From contig CAKMKG010000005.1 in assembly GCA_927441425.1 (NCBI GenBank), positions 1 through 64,000 of the forward strand: a DNA stretch of 64,000 nucleotides. Reading direction: 5' to 3'. Numbering within the stretch: position 1 is the stretch's first letter; each line of letters opens with the position of its first letter. Below, piece by piece: positions 1 to 7,541 of this stretch. The DNA is from an uncultured Bacillota bacterium. Its GTDB lineage: Bacteria; Bacillota; Clostridia; Peptostreptococcales; Anaerovoracaceae. Both the position numbers and the translations under genes were made by a program. Under the pieces are notes generated by a model. The model saw only the letters and a program-made list of their open reading frames with translations. It did no database searches and was not told the origin of the DNA.

Positions 1-96
1 CTGAAGAGGGCGCCTTGGACGCCGTGGCCGCTACCCACGCGTTGGTCAAAGGTGCCCAGGCCCACGGGGCCAAGGTGCTCACCCAGACTCGGGTGC
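1..96 (+). other. Foreign GC-rich fragment, FAD-dependent oxidoreductase-like (chimeric)
   Basis: Frame 3 of these bases reads as an open segment with the pattern (D/E)G-ALD...THALVKGAQAHGA-KV...TRV. This resembles the FAD-binding oxidoreductase (DAO/dimethylglycine dehydrogenase) stretch where a substrate-loop DG-x-DP is followed by an AL-x-KGA helix. Base composition is far richer in G+C than anything else in the window. At base 97 it switches without a stop into an inverted copy of the neighbouring ABC ATPase gene. I therefore read it as DNA from another source joined artificially or by illegitimate recombination, not as a gene of this chromosome. The family call rests on about 31 residues and is weak; the composition jump and the junction are plain in the sequence. 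Confidence 0.4.
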
Positions 97-167
97 TGGG
101 CTTTGTCTTTCAGCAGCCGACCTTGCTGAAAAATCTTAATATTCTCGACAACATCATTCTTCCGTCG
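97..167. repeat. 71-bp inverted copy of the ABC ATPase gene segment 448-518
   Basis: Bases 97-167 are, by eye, a perfect reverse complement of bases 448-518, which encode about residues 88-111 of the adjacent ATPase (the Q-loop region, GFVFQQP). The two arms are separated by about 280 bp. The copy truncates the ATPase gene on one side and abuts GC-rich foreign DNA on the other. A fold-back of this size at a contig end is typical of amplification or assembly chimeras. Confidence 0.85.
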
Positions 168-780
168 CATCGTGGGTTACAAGCATAACTGCAGTACCAT
201 CATCGTTGATTTCGGAAAAGATATTCATAATCTCCTCCGCCGAACTTGAGTTAAGCGAACCGGTCGGCTCATCACCGAATATGATTTCAGGATCGCTCAT
301 CAGTGCACGGCATATTCCGGCACGCTGAAGCTGCCCTCCTGAAACTTGCGTAATATCACGCTTTTCCAACTCCTCAATGCCTACCTTTTTCATTAGCACT
401 CTTGCTCTTTCGGTAATCTGTGCAGCATTTTTTCTTTCACTGCTCATCGACGGAAGAATGATGTTGTCGAGAATATTAAGATTTTTCAGCAAGGTCGGCT
501 GCTGAAAGACAAAGCCCATTTTTGTTCTGCGAATAGTAGCAAATTCATTTTCCCGGAGTGCTGATATATCCATGCCTTCAAAGGCAACCTTCCCACTGTC
601 GATGCCATCCATTCCGCTCAGTGCAAACATCAGCGTCGATTTGCCCGAACCCGAGGGTCCCATAACCGAAACGAACTCGCCTTCATTAATTTCAACAGAC
701 ACTCCATCGAGTACATTGCGCTTTTCATCGCCCTCACCGAACGCTTTTACTATATTTTCGCCTGTAATGATATTCTTCAT
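154..780 (-). CDS. ABC transporter ATP-binding protein (LolD/MacB type), 3' end truncated
   Basis: Predicted cytoplasmic ATPase of a three-part ABC system that works with the FtsX-type permease encoded just upstream on the same strand. Walker A (GPSGSGKST, residues 41-49), Q-loop (VFQQP, 91-95), signature (VSGGQ, 146-150), Walker B with catalytic Glu (IIFGDEP, 166-172) and the switch His (THD, near 203) are all present. Family members usually continue another 15-30 residues after the THD motif. Here the frame ends after ATEE because the sequence runs into a fold-back junction at about base 168, so the true C-terminus is missing and the last residues are not native. The start lies 3 bp after the permease stop. 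The substrate is unknown; related systems export peptides, lipids or antimicrobials. Confidence 0.85.
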   Translation of the reverse strand: MKNIITGENIVKAFGEGDEKRNVLDGVSVEINEGEFVSVMGPSGSGKSTLMFALSGMDGIDSGKVAFEGMDISALRENEFATIRRTKMGFVFQQPTLLKNLNILDNIILPSMSSERKNAAQITERARVLMKKVGIEELEKRDITQVSGGQLQRAGICRALMSDPEIIFGDEPTGSLNSSSAEEIMNIFSEINDDGTAVMLVTHDATEE

Positions 781-783
781 AAT

Positions 784-3102
784 TTACTCCTTTATATTTT
801 CAGATATTTTTAATTGGCCTGCACCCGATGTGCCGATCAAAGTTGCGATCAGTACCGCGCATACCATCAGCAGCGGGCTGATCAGATATGCTGAAAGCGG
901 ATTGATCTCAAACTGAAATGAAGATGCTCCAAACGAGGAAATCACCCCACCTGCGAGTATTTCTCCCAGTGTGTTCGCCAGAATTGTTCCAAGAACAATT
1001 CCGACCACCAGAACAAATACGGAACGTGAAACATATTGTGCTTTTATATCTGCGTTTGTAAAACCGAATGCTTTCATTACGGCAATGGAATATCTATCCT
1101 TCACGACAAGGAGTTTCATAAACAACAGTGTGATCAATAACGTAATGATCAGCGCTACAGCAATTGCTGCATAGGAGGCCTTTTCAACGGAGCTCATAGT
1201 CGAGCCGAATGTCTGTGTAATGTATTCCTCAATTCCTGAAACCTTTGCAAAATCATAACCGACCGCATATTTCAAAACCGTTTCGTCAATTAGTGCTTGA
1301 TCTGAAAGCTCCGCACTGATCACGCACCACATCGTGGCCGCGGAATTGTCTTCAAAAACAGCCTTTGCGGTTTTGCCGCCGTTGGTAATGTCGGAATACA
1401 TTCCGCATATCGCGAGGTCTTTCTCCTTCCCCTCAATCACCAGCGTTAGGACATCTCCGCTTTTTTTGCCCAGCTCAGCGGCATTCATAGCAGAAAGCGC
1501 AATTTCGTTTTCTGTGGCGGGTGCTCTACCATCAGAATATTCTATAGGAAATATGGAATGGTCGCCAAGCTCAACCTTTATCCTTTCCTCCGCTCCGCCC
1601 GAACTCTTTGCTATGAATGTTTTTGTAGTTAGCACCACATGCTTTGAAATAGCATTGTCACTGTTCATTCTCTTTGTAATTTCAGCTGCTTTGTTGGAGA
1701 TATTGTCGGTTTGCTGAATGTCAATGCGCAAATCGCAGCTTCCTATGCCCATATATGTAATGAAGTTATTTGAGGAAATCGTATTGTAAAGATTTTGCGG
1801 AACAATCATGATAAACGCAGAGAGCACAAGCACCGCAAGCATTGTGGTATATAGCTTCTTCCGTGAAATAACATCCTTGATCCCGAGGAAAATATTTGTA
1901 TTAATCAGCTTGTTTCTGCTTAGGTGAAAATGCTTTGTGCCGGCGGATTTTTCCTGTGAAGTCCCAAATCGAATTGCTTCCGAGGCAGATATTTTCCGAA
2001 AGCGCCTCAGCACGCCTCTTACATATGCAAGAATAGCAAGGAATACAAGCAGTACACCGATGATTGCAAAAATTAGAGCAAAAGAGGCATTTTCACTTTC
2101 ACCCATATAAAGCCGTATATTTTCCAGAAGCATGCCTTTAAAGAGAAAGGAAAGTGCATACCCCAAAACACAGCCTGCCCCGGCGATCGCTGCATATTTC
2201 GCAAGGTAAATCTTCTTTATATCAGATACCCGAAGCCCAATTGCTTTCATAACGCCGATTTCGCGGTAGTCATCCTCAATTTTAGCAAGGAGCGTAAAAC
2301 GAATACATAGAAATGCGATTGCAACAACAAGAATGCTGACAAGAAGGATCACGGCAATCATCATTCCGTCGGAAATTGCATTAATTGTTTTGAAAAGCGA
2401 ATAGGTAATTGTCGGTCCGTTTGCCTCAAGGCCTGCATTGTCATAAGCGGTTTCAAAAGCGCCAAGAGTCGATAAATCCTTTAATCTGAACTCAATGAGA
2501 TACTCTGTATTTCCGAGGCTTTTTATTTCCGCATAATCATTTTCACTGACAAGAAATCTCTTTGAGGAGGAGAGCGTAGAATTCATCTGCGAATCGCGGA
2601 GAAATCCCGCAACGATAAATTCCTTTTCTCCTATTACTGCCTTGTCACCAACCTTCGCGGTGTCGTCTCTCATATAGCAGATGGGAACATATAGTTCACC
2701 GTCGGCTGCGTTTATGATTTCGCCGTTAAGATCAAGTAGATAGTCGAATTTTTCACTCTGTACGCTAAATCCATTATCCTGAACATTATCCGCAAGGGAT
2801 CTGTCTCCAAATAAAAACTGTGCTCCTTCGACATTTAGAAATTCAAGCACCTGAAATTCATCGACTGCGACATTCTGCACCGCAAAAGCTTCAAGCCGAT
2901 CAGTGTCGATGTTACCCGAATGCATCTGCATAAAATGTGGAGTTTTCGCCCGCGTCATCAGCGAATCGATGGCATCCGGAAGATTTACGACGAGAATCGC
3001 CGCAAGTGAGACAAGCATAGCCGCCGCCGCAACAAATATCGTGATTGTAAGCGTGATCGCCTTGCTCTTCAAAATGTCGTTACGAATTATTCTATTATAC
3101 AT
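784..3102 (-). CDS. ABC transporter permease, FtsX/MacB-like
   Basis: A 772-residue membrane protein with the duplicated FtsX-domain plan. One membrane segment near residues 14-38 is followed by a large extracytoplasmic region. A first cluster of membrane segments lies around 245-365, another segment near 418-440, a second extracytoplasmic domain, and a C-terminal cluster around 650-765. The pattern (I/Y)xxIGVMKAIGLR and IAVMKAFGF, seen at the cytoplasmic ends of both clusters, is typical of FtsX domains that contact the ATPase coupling helix. It sits between its ATPase (3 bp away) and a TetR gene (21 bp upstream), suggesting a single operon controlled by that regulator. Function is probably efflux or envelope-lipid/peptide handling; the substrate cannot be read from the sequence. 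Confidence 0.88.
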   Translation of the reverse strand: MYNRIIRNDILKSKAITLTITIFVAAAAMLVSLAAILVVNLPDAIDSLMTRAKTPHFMQMHSGNIDTDRLEAFAVQNVAVDEFQVLEFLNVEGAQFLFGDRSLADNVQDNGFSVQSEKFDYLLDLNGEIINAADGELYVPICYMRDDTAKVGDKAVIGEKEFIVAGFLRDSQMNSTLSSSKRFLVSENDYAEIKSLGNTEYLIEFRLKDLSTLGAFETAYDNAGLEANGPTITYSLFKTINAISDGMMIAVILLVSILVVAIAFLCIRFTLLAKIEDDYREIGVMKAIGLRVSDIKKIYLAKYAAIAGAGCVLGYALSFLFKGMLLENIRLYMGESENASFALIFAIIGVLLVFLAILAYVRGVLRRFRKISASEAIRFGTSQEKSAGTKHFHLSRNKLINTNIFLGIKDVISRKKLYTTMLAVLVLSAFIMIVPQNLYNTISSNNFITYMGIGSCDLRIDIQQTDNISNKAAEITKRMNSDNAISKHVVLTTKTFIAKSSGGAEERIKVELGDHSIFPIEYSDGRAPATENEIALSAMNAAELGKKSGDVLTLVIEGKEKDLAICGMYSDITNGGKTAKAVFEDNSAATMWCVISAELSDQALIDETVLKYAVGYDFAKVSGIEEYITQTFGSTMSSVEKASYAAIAVALIITLLITLLFMKLLVVKDRYSIAVMKAFGFTNADIKAQYVSRSVFVLVVGIVLGTILANTLGEILAGGVISSFGASSFQFEINPLSAYLISPLLMVCAVLIATLIGTSGAGQLKISENIKE

Positions 3103-3123
3103 AAATCACCTCTGTGTTCCAAA

Positions 3124-3771
3124 TTATTCATTGTTACCCCCATTTTCGCTGCCAAACATCTGCATGATATCGGTCAGGCTTCCACTTTCAGCGCCGAGCA
3201 GCCGTTCCGTATTGAAAACAAAAGCCTGGATCCGGGAAGTACGCTCCTCGTTGTTCATTTCAACCATATCATCATCAAAGACTGTATTCGTATATGCCAC
3301 GACCATTTCCATACATTCATACGGGAACGGGGTGCTGAATAGCCCTTTCGCAATGCCCTCTCGAATGATTTCTGTCATGATAGGTGTCACACCGTTGATA
3401 ATGATTTTTTGGATTTTCTGGTGCATCAGCGCATTCTGAGGCTTGTGAATATGCTCCATAATTTGATTTTCGCTTCCTCCGCTCACGTTCATCGATAGTA
3501 CAACTCTGACAATGCGTTCGATGATGGGTATGCTCTTGTCTGCGGCAATTACCTTGGCAGTGCCTAGGATACGAGTATTATACCGTTCAATCAGCGCGTT
3601 CATGATATCCTCTTTTGACTTGAAGTGATAATACAGCGTCCCCCGCGCGATGCTCACCTTTTCGAGAATATCGTTTGTGCTGGTTCCATCAAATCCCTTC
3701 TGCCCGAAAAGCTCATCCGCGGCGTCGAGAATTTCGTTCCTTCGCGCCTCGGCTTCTTTTACTACTCTCAT
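3124..3771 (-). CDS. TetR/AcrR family transcriptional regulator
   Basis: A 215-residue repressor. The N-terminal helix-turn-helix shows the family pattern: ILDAADELFGQKGFDGTS, then TNDILEKVSIARGTLYYHFKSKEDI. The C-terminal half is a variable all-helical ligand domain. The frame stays open 56 codons further upstream, but I place the start at 3771 (MRVVKEAE) because AAGGAGA lies 8 nt before that ATG and the operator and promoter lie inside the longer version. It is first in the operon with the FtsX permease and ATPase. A perfect 8+8 bp palindrome immediately upstream argues for autoregulation. Confidence 0.9.
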   Translation of the reverse strand: MRVVKEAEARRNEILDAADELFGQKGFDGTSTNDILEKVSIARGTLYYHFKSKEDIMNALIERYNTRILGTAKVIAADKSIPIIERIVRVVLSMNVSGGSENQIMEHIHKPQNALMHQKIQKIIINGVTPIMTEIIREGIAKGLFSTPFPYECMEMVVAYTNTVFDDDMVEMNNEERTSRIQAFVFNTERLLGAESGSLTDIMQMFGSENGGNNE

Positions 3772-3789
3772 GATCCCGTCTCCTTTTTC

Positions 3790-3842
3790 ACCGACCGTCT
3801 GTCGGTCGGTATTATAGTAACATGGGTTCTTCGCCATGTCAA
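3790..3842 (-). promoter_or_regulatory. TetR operator and promoter of the ABC operon
   Basis: Arms ACCGACCG (3790-3797) and CGGTCGGT (3803-3810) form a perfect inverted repeat with a 5-bp spacer. On the minus strand a TATAAT (3816-3811) abuts the palindrome and a TTGACA lies at 3842-3837. The spacing between those two boxes is 20 bp, so a TACTAT at the usual 17-bp distance may be the real -10. The operator sits between promoter and start codon, as expected for TetR autorepression. Confidence 0.7.
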
Positions 3843-3940
3843 GGAGGAAAATCATTATTTTATTGACAGGAGGCAAATTTATTATACTAATTAAAAACGC
3901 TTCCAATAAAACTTGAAAAAATATTTCTGTACAACTCACT

Positions 3941-4591
3941 CTACCATAAAAAACTTAACAATCTACTGTTCGCTAAATTGGTGTCAATTGGACACTGGGT
4001 TACCTTTCTGCTGTATTGCCAAACACCTACGTTTCCACCGCAATCAGGGGCCTTCGGATTATAATTTGGTGGATTCCGAGGGCCGCTGGATTCCAGCTCC
4101 GGCTCCGCACTCCATAATATAGTAAGCATCTTTATCTTTTCATTCCCTTTTACTGCATTACAAAACGCTTGATTAAAATCACCTGTCACCGGATCATTGT
4201 AAATGCCGCTTTTATATCCATTTGTAACCAGTGCCTCCGTCCAGCCTTGTATCCAATCTCCATCAATTTGAAAAAATTGTTCAACATTTGCAAATAATGG
4301 GATACCCTTTGGGATTCCAAGTTCTCGAGCATGAAATACCGCATGAGCTGCGGCTATCCTTCCCTGTCTGTATCCTTTTGCCTCTTGAAAAGAATTATAT
4401 ATAGGTAGCAACTTCACACCTTTATTCCGAATAAAAGAGATCTCCTGTATTGTTAACCCTTCCGAGATACCGGGAACTCTTATCAGATATCTTCCCCAAA
4501 ATCTCGGGTATCCAAAATTACGCATCACACATTGAAATAAATCTTCCGTTGCATATTGAGCAGAGTCAATTCCCCATTCGTAAATCGACAA
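3941..4591 (-). CDS. DUF1906 (Rv2525c-like) glycoside-hydrolase-like protein
   Basis: A 216-residue protein that is essentially one TIM-barrel-like domain of the DUF1906 type, which is distantly related to GH25 lysozymes. Visible features are an N-terminal YEWGIDSAQY strand, GRYLIR, IRNKGVKLLPIYN, a GIPLFANVE strand with an acidic residue where such domains carry a catalytic or ligand-binding acid, KSGIYND, and a C-terminal VGVWQYS-x-Asp element. No signal peptide is visible, so it may act in the cytoplasm or spore, or be released by lysis. The start is a TTG codon at 4591 with GGAGGT 8 nt upstream. It follows the flavoenzyme gene on the same strand with a 35-bp gap and may be co-transcribed with it. 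Catalytic activity is not established for this family. Confidence 0.72.
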   Translation of the reverse strand: MSIYEWGIDSAQYATEDLFQCVMRNFGYPRFWGRYLIRVPGISEGLTIQEISFIRNKGVKLLPIYNSFQEAKGYRQGRIAAAHAVFHARELGIPKGIPLFANVEQFFQIDGDWIQGWTEALVTNGYKSGIYNDPVTGDFNQAFCNAVKGNEKIKMLTILWSAEPELESSGPRNPPNYNPKAPDCGGNVGVWQYSRKVTQCPIDTNLANSRLLSFLW

Positions 4592-4626
4592 TTATAAACA
4601 CCTCCCCTTTGCTTTCGTTCCATTGA

Positions 4627-5952
4627 TTAATAGATTGGAATGCTTTGTTGGAAGTGAAATAGATTCTCAGGATCGTACACTTGTTTGACCTTCTTCAGTC
4701 TGGCTAAGTTTTCTCCGAAGTATGCACTAGTCCAATCGGGAATCATGGAGTCGCAGTAATTGCGATAGGCGCCCCGTGTATAGGGGAGCATTGATTTGCG
4801 GAATTGCTCGATCCATCGGATATTTTCATCTGCTTCTGCAGCTTGCTCCCAATACGATTGATATTGCATCACAAACAAGGCTTTGCGATGTACAAATGCG
4901 GTTGCAGTTGTGGGTACTGAGCCAATGAAGCCACCATAGGCATCAAAGGAGACCACATTGGCTGAACCGGGGGCAGTTTTCAAGTTATGGATTAATACCC
5001 CCAGTGCCTCATCTGACAGAGGTTCGTAGGCGTAAGCAGAAGAATTTTTAAATCGTTCTTGCTTTACCGGCTGACCTGCAAACAGGTGTACCGTTTCCAT
5101 CCAAGTTGTGGAGTGGAATGCAACGGTCTTGGGCCGCGTTCCCTCTTGCAGAGGCCCTAGGAACCATCTGAGTTCTTCTTCCGAACCGATGTAAACGCCG
5201 CTGGAACGGAGATCGCCTTGGTTCTGCGCTGGAAGCAATAGCAAAGAGGTCAGACGGTCATCGGCATGGGGGGCCCACATCTGCCAAAACCGCACCACCT
5301 TTTCGAGATCGGCAAAGTCCCATGTTATTCTGTATCGAGCAACATTCTCGATGGGATGCACACGAAAGGTAAACGATGTAATCACGCCAAAGCTGCCGTC
5401 ACCCCCGCCACTGCAAGCCCAAAGCAGATCGGAGTGTTGACTGTGATTTGCGCGGATAATCTTGCCTCGCGCTGTGACCATTTCCACCTCGAGGAGGTTA
5501 TCACAGGTCATTCCCAATCGTCTGGATAGGAGCCCGTATCCTCCTGCCAACGTTAGTCCGGAAATGCCCACTGTTGGACACGTCCCACCGGGGATGGTCA
5601 CTCTTTGATTCCACAGCGCTTCATATAATGGCAGCAAACGGAAACCTGCACCGATCTGCACCGTACCATTTTCATGGTTGATTTGTAGCATAAGCAGTCT
5701 GCTGACATCAATGACAAGGCCGCCGTCTATGAGAGAAAAGGCTTCGTAGCTATGACCACCGTCACGGATGCGAAAAGGAAGCCGATACTTACGCACCCAT
5801 AGGATTGCGTTTATGACATCCTGGGTCACCTCGCAGTAAACGATTACGAATGGAAATTTGTTAAACCGGCCGTTATAATTTTGCCTTGCTTCCTCATAAC
5901 CGGGCGAACCTTGCAGGACCACAATCCCGGTGAGTCCTTCTATACTTAGCAT
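4627..5952 (-). CDS. FAD-linked oxidoreductase, berberine-bridge (BBE-like) type
   Basis: A 441-residue PCMH-type flavoprotein. The FAD-binding domain contains RIRDGGHSYEAF, with His67 as the predicted histidyl-FAD attachment residue. It also contains GGTCPTVGISG, with Cys125 as the predicted cysteinyl-FAD residue, so FAD is probably held bicovalently. The C-terminus carries the BBE domain pattern YRNYCD...W...YFGENLARLKKVKQVYDPENLFHFQQSIP. Start at 5952 (MLSIEGL) was chosen because AAGGAGGT lies 8 nt upstream; the longer 460-codon frame has no such site. Relatives oxidise sugars, alkaloids or secondary metabolites; the substrate here is unknown. No export signal is apparent. Confidence 0.85.
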   Translation of the reverse strand: MLSIEGLTGIVVLQGSPGYEEARQNYNGRFNKFPFVIVYCEVTQDVINAILWVRKYRLPFRIRDGGHSYEAFSLIDGGLVIDVSRLLMLQINHENGTVQIGAGFRLLPLYEALWNQRVTIPGGTCPTVGISGLTLAGGYGLLSRRLGMTCDNLLEVEMVTARGKIIRANHSQHSDLLWACSGGGDGSFGVITSFTFRVHPIENVARYRITWDFADLEKVVRFWQMWAPHADDRLTSLLLLPAQNQGDLRSSGVYIGSEEELRWFLGPLQEGTRPKTVAFHSTTWMETVHLFAGQPVKQERFKNSSAYAYEPLSDEALGVLIHNLKTAPGSANVVSFDAYGGFIGSVPTTATAFVHRKALFVMQYQSYWEQAAEADENIRWIEQFRKSMLPYTRGAYRNYCDSMIPDWTSAYFGENLARLKKVKQVYDPENLFHFQQSIPIY

Positions 5953-6118
5953 CGGGGATACCTCCTTAAAAGCGTAACGCGCAGAGCGCCTTATACAATC
6001 CCTATGCAAGACAAGAAGAAAAAGAACTGCTACATTGCAATTACCTCATATTTCAATGTTTTCCACAAATCTTTTAAAATTGCAACAACTTGAAGTATCA
6101 CCCATTGGGTGACTTAAC

Positions 6119-6148
6119 AAAAAAAATCTCCTCACCCGTTCAGGTGAG
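6119..6148 (-). terminator. Rho-independent terminator after the lapA-like gene
   Basis: On the minus strand CTCACC-loop-GGTGAG (arms 6148-6143 and 6136-6131) is followed by GAGA and a run of eight T. It lies about 100 bp past the lapA-like stop and before the flavoenzyme start, separating the two transcripts. Confidence 0.7.
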
Positions 6149-6252
6149 AGGGCACTAAAAAATCCATTTACCCTTATGATATTGCAATCGTTCCGGAATC
6201 GAAAATGACAGGCTTGATGCCTGCCATAATTTTTTTGAGTTTGTACACAATA

Positions 6253-6588
6253 TTAACTTTTATCCACTTTCTCTGTTTCTTGTGGTACCTGTTCCTCTGT
6301 TTTCTTCTCATACTTTTCTAAACTTTTATTTAGCAAGTCGATTGTATGATGTGCATTTCCGAGTTGACTATTCAACTCCATAATCTTAATTTTAGATTTT
6401 ATCCTGCTGAAGACACCGAGGAATATAGTGATAACAGAGCCTAAAGCTGCTGACATAAGGATAACCAATGACTGGGAGAGCTCGTAATTTGCCCAAAACA
6501 ACTTGATTGTTACAACTTCTGCATTTAATACTGCAAAGAGCGTAACGATTGCTGCAAAAATCAACGAGAACACAAACCATATCTGCAT
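6253..6588 (-). CDS. LapA-like (DUF1049) small membrane protein
   Basis: A 111-residue protein with two hydrophobic segments (about residues 3-22, FVFSLIFAAIVTLFAVLNA, and about 36-62, LVILMSAALGSVITIFLG) linked by an extracytoplasmic VVTIKLFWANYE strand. A charged cytoplasmic coiled-coil-like tail rich in Lys/Glu follows. This is the LapA/DUF1049 plan, related to E. coli LapA (YciS), which is linked to envelope lipid assembly; the role in Firmicutes is unclear. I place the start at 6588 (MQIWFVF) because AAAGGAAG sits 7 nt upstream; six extra codons are possible. It has its own strong consensus promoter and a terminator, so it is probably monocistronic. Confidence 0.78.
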   Translation of the reverse strand: MQIWFVFSLIFAAIVTLFAVLNAEVVTIKLFWANYELSQSLVILMSAALGSVITIFLGVFSRIKSKIKIMELNSQLGNAHHTIDLLNKSLEKYEKKTEEQVPQETEKVDKS

Positions 6589-6645
6589 AAGAGCACTTCC
6601 TTTCAATAAAACTTATTTCTATTGGAAATCATAACCATTGTTTAA

Positions 6646-6674
6646 ATTATATACTTTCCAGTCAGGCTTGTCAA
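6646..6674 (-). promoter_or_regulatory. Consensus sigma-A promoter of the lapA-like gene
   Basis: Minus strand TTGACA (6674-6669), exactly 17 bp, then TATAAT (6651-6646), both perfect consensus boxes, located 58 bp upstream of the chosen start. Confidence 0.85.
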
Positions 6675-6751
6675 TTTAATCAGAAAAATTATTGCTATTA
6701 TAATTTATATATATTATATTAATATTATTGCACTTATTGTTTAAATAATAT

Positions 6752-6777
6752 GTTTACTTATCTTCTGGTTAGGGTAT
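6752..6777 (+). promoter_or_regulatory. Sigma-B-like general-stress promoter
   Basis: GTTTAC (6752-6757), 14 bp, GGGTAT (6772-6777) is close to the Bacillus/Listeria sigma-B consensus (GTTTAA, 12-15 bp, GGGTAT). It lies about 100 bp upstream of an lmo0937-like gene and a CsbD gene, both families that are sigma-B-controlled in Bacilli. No good sigma-A pair was seen here. Whether this organism has a sigma-B-type factor is not visible in the window. Confidence 0.55.
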
Positions 6778-6875
6778 GATGTAAATACAAATAGAAAATT
6801 GCAGAACTACTAATCTATTTAGTATGCAGTAATAAATTAATAGATTATACAAATGAAGAAAGGATGATGCAATAT

Positions 6876-7025
6876 ATGTTATTCACAATCGCAGCAATTC
6901 TTGTAGTTTTATGGCTGCTCGGTATGATTACTTCTTTCACTATGGGCGGATTGATTCATATTCTCCTCGTGATTGCTGTAATCGTTGTGGTCGTAAATTT
7001 AATTACTGGGAAGAAGATACTTTAG
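6876..7025 (+). CDS. lmo0937-family small membrane protein
   Basis: A 49-residue hydrophobic protein, short enough to be missed by most gene callers. It reads MLFTIAAILVVLWLLGM, then TSFTMGGLIHILLVIA, then a valine-rich segment and NLITGKKIL, i.e. two membrane helices joined by a small Gly turn. This matches the lmo0937-type family of stress-associated Firmicute proteins of unknown function. In-frame ATGs at 6864 and 6867 would add a few residues. I prefer 6876 because the family normally starts at the ML(W/F)TIA motif; AAAGG lies 12 nt upstream, slightly far. It lies between a sigma-B-like promoter and csbD. Confidence 0.75.
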   Translation: MLFTIAAILVVLWLLGMITSFTMGGLIHILLVIAVIVVVVNLITGKKIL

Positions 7026-7115
7026 TCGACGATCTTTTGTCTCTAGAGTCTGACAAATTAAGATTTTGACAGAAACTATTGAATGTATTAACTAAATTTT
7101 AGAAGGAGGAACAAT

Positions 7116-7313
7116 ATGAACAAGGATATTTTTGAAGGCAAATGGGAACAAGTAAAAGGTGGAGTACAAAAGAAATGGGGTAAACTCACAAATGATGACC
7201 TCGATGTTATCAAAGGGAATACGAAAATTATGGTTGGAAAACTGCAAGAACGTTACGGTATGACAGTAGAGGATGCCGAAAAAGCAATAGAAAAGTTTGA
7301 TTACAAGCTTTAA
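7116..7313 (+). CDS. CsbD family stress-response protein
   Basis: A 65-residue hydrophilic protein with the CsbD signature: an N-terminal FEGKWEQVKGGVQKKWGKLT, then DDLDVIKGN, then LQERYGMTVEDAEKAIEKF. The family forms a small helical bundle and is induced by general stress in Bacillus, where it is controlled by sigma B; its biochemical role is unknown. A strong AGAAGGAGG site is placed 7 nt before the ATG. It follows the lmo0937-like gene by 90 bp and is closed by a terminator, consistent with a two-gene stress transcript from the upstream sigma-B-like promoter. Confidence 0.9.
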   Translation: MNKDIFEGKWEQVKGGVQKKWGKLTNDDLDVIKGNTKIMVGKLQERYGMTVEDAEKAIEKFDYKL

Positions 7314-7329
7314 ATAAAGTAATTAGTTT

Positions 7330-7370
7330 ATAAGCACTTCACTTTATTTTCGTGAAGTGCTTATCTTTAT
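7330..7370 (+). terminator. Terminator after csbD
   Basis: A perfect 13-bp stem, ATAAGCACTTCAC (7330-7342) and GTGAAGTGCTTAT (7352-7364), with a 9-nt loop and a T-rich tail, 16 bp after the csbD stop codon. Confidence 0.85.
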
Positions 7371-7541
7371 TACTTATAAGGTAACCGGAACGCGAATCGT
7401 TGCCGAAGACGATAAAACTGTGATTAATTCGATACAAGATCAAAATTAGTAGTATATATCAGATCAAGGAGCCGTACGATTAGGTTAAACCTTAATGATT
7501 CAAATGCGATAACATTGGCTTATACTTAAGGAGGAAATAAA

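Noticed and set aside
3772..3939. N-terminal extension of the first TetR gene
   Set aside because: It would run through the operator and promoter; the start at 3771 has a strong ribosome-binding site.
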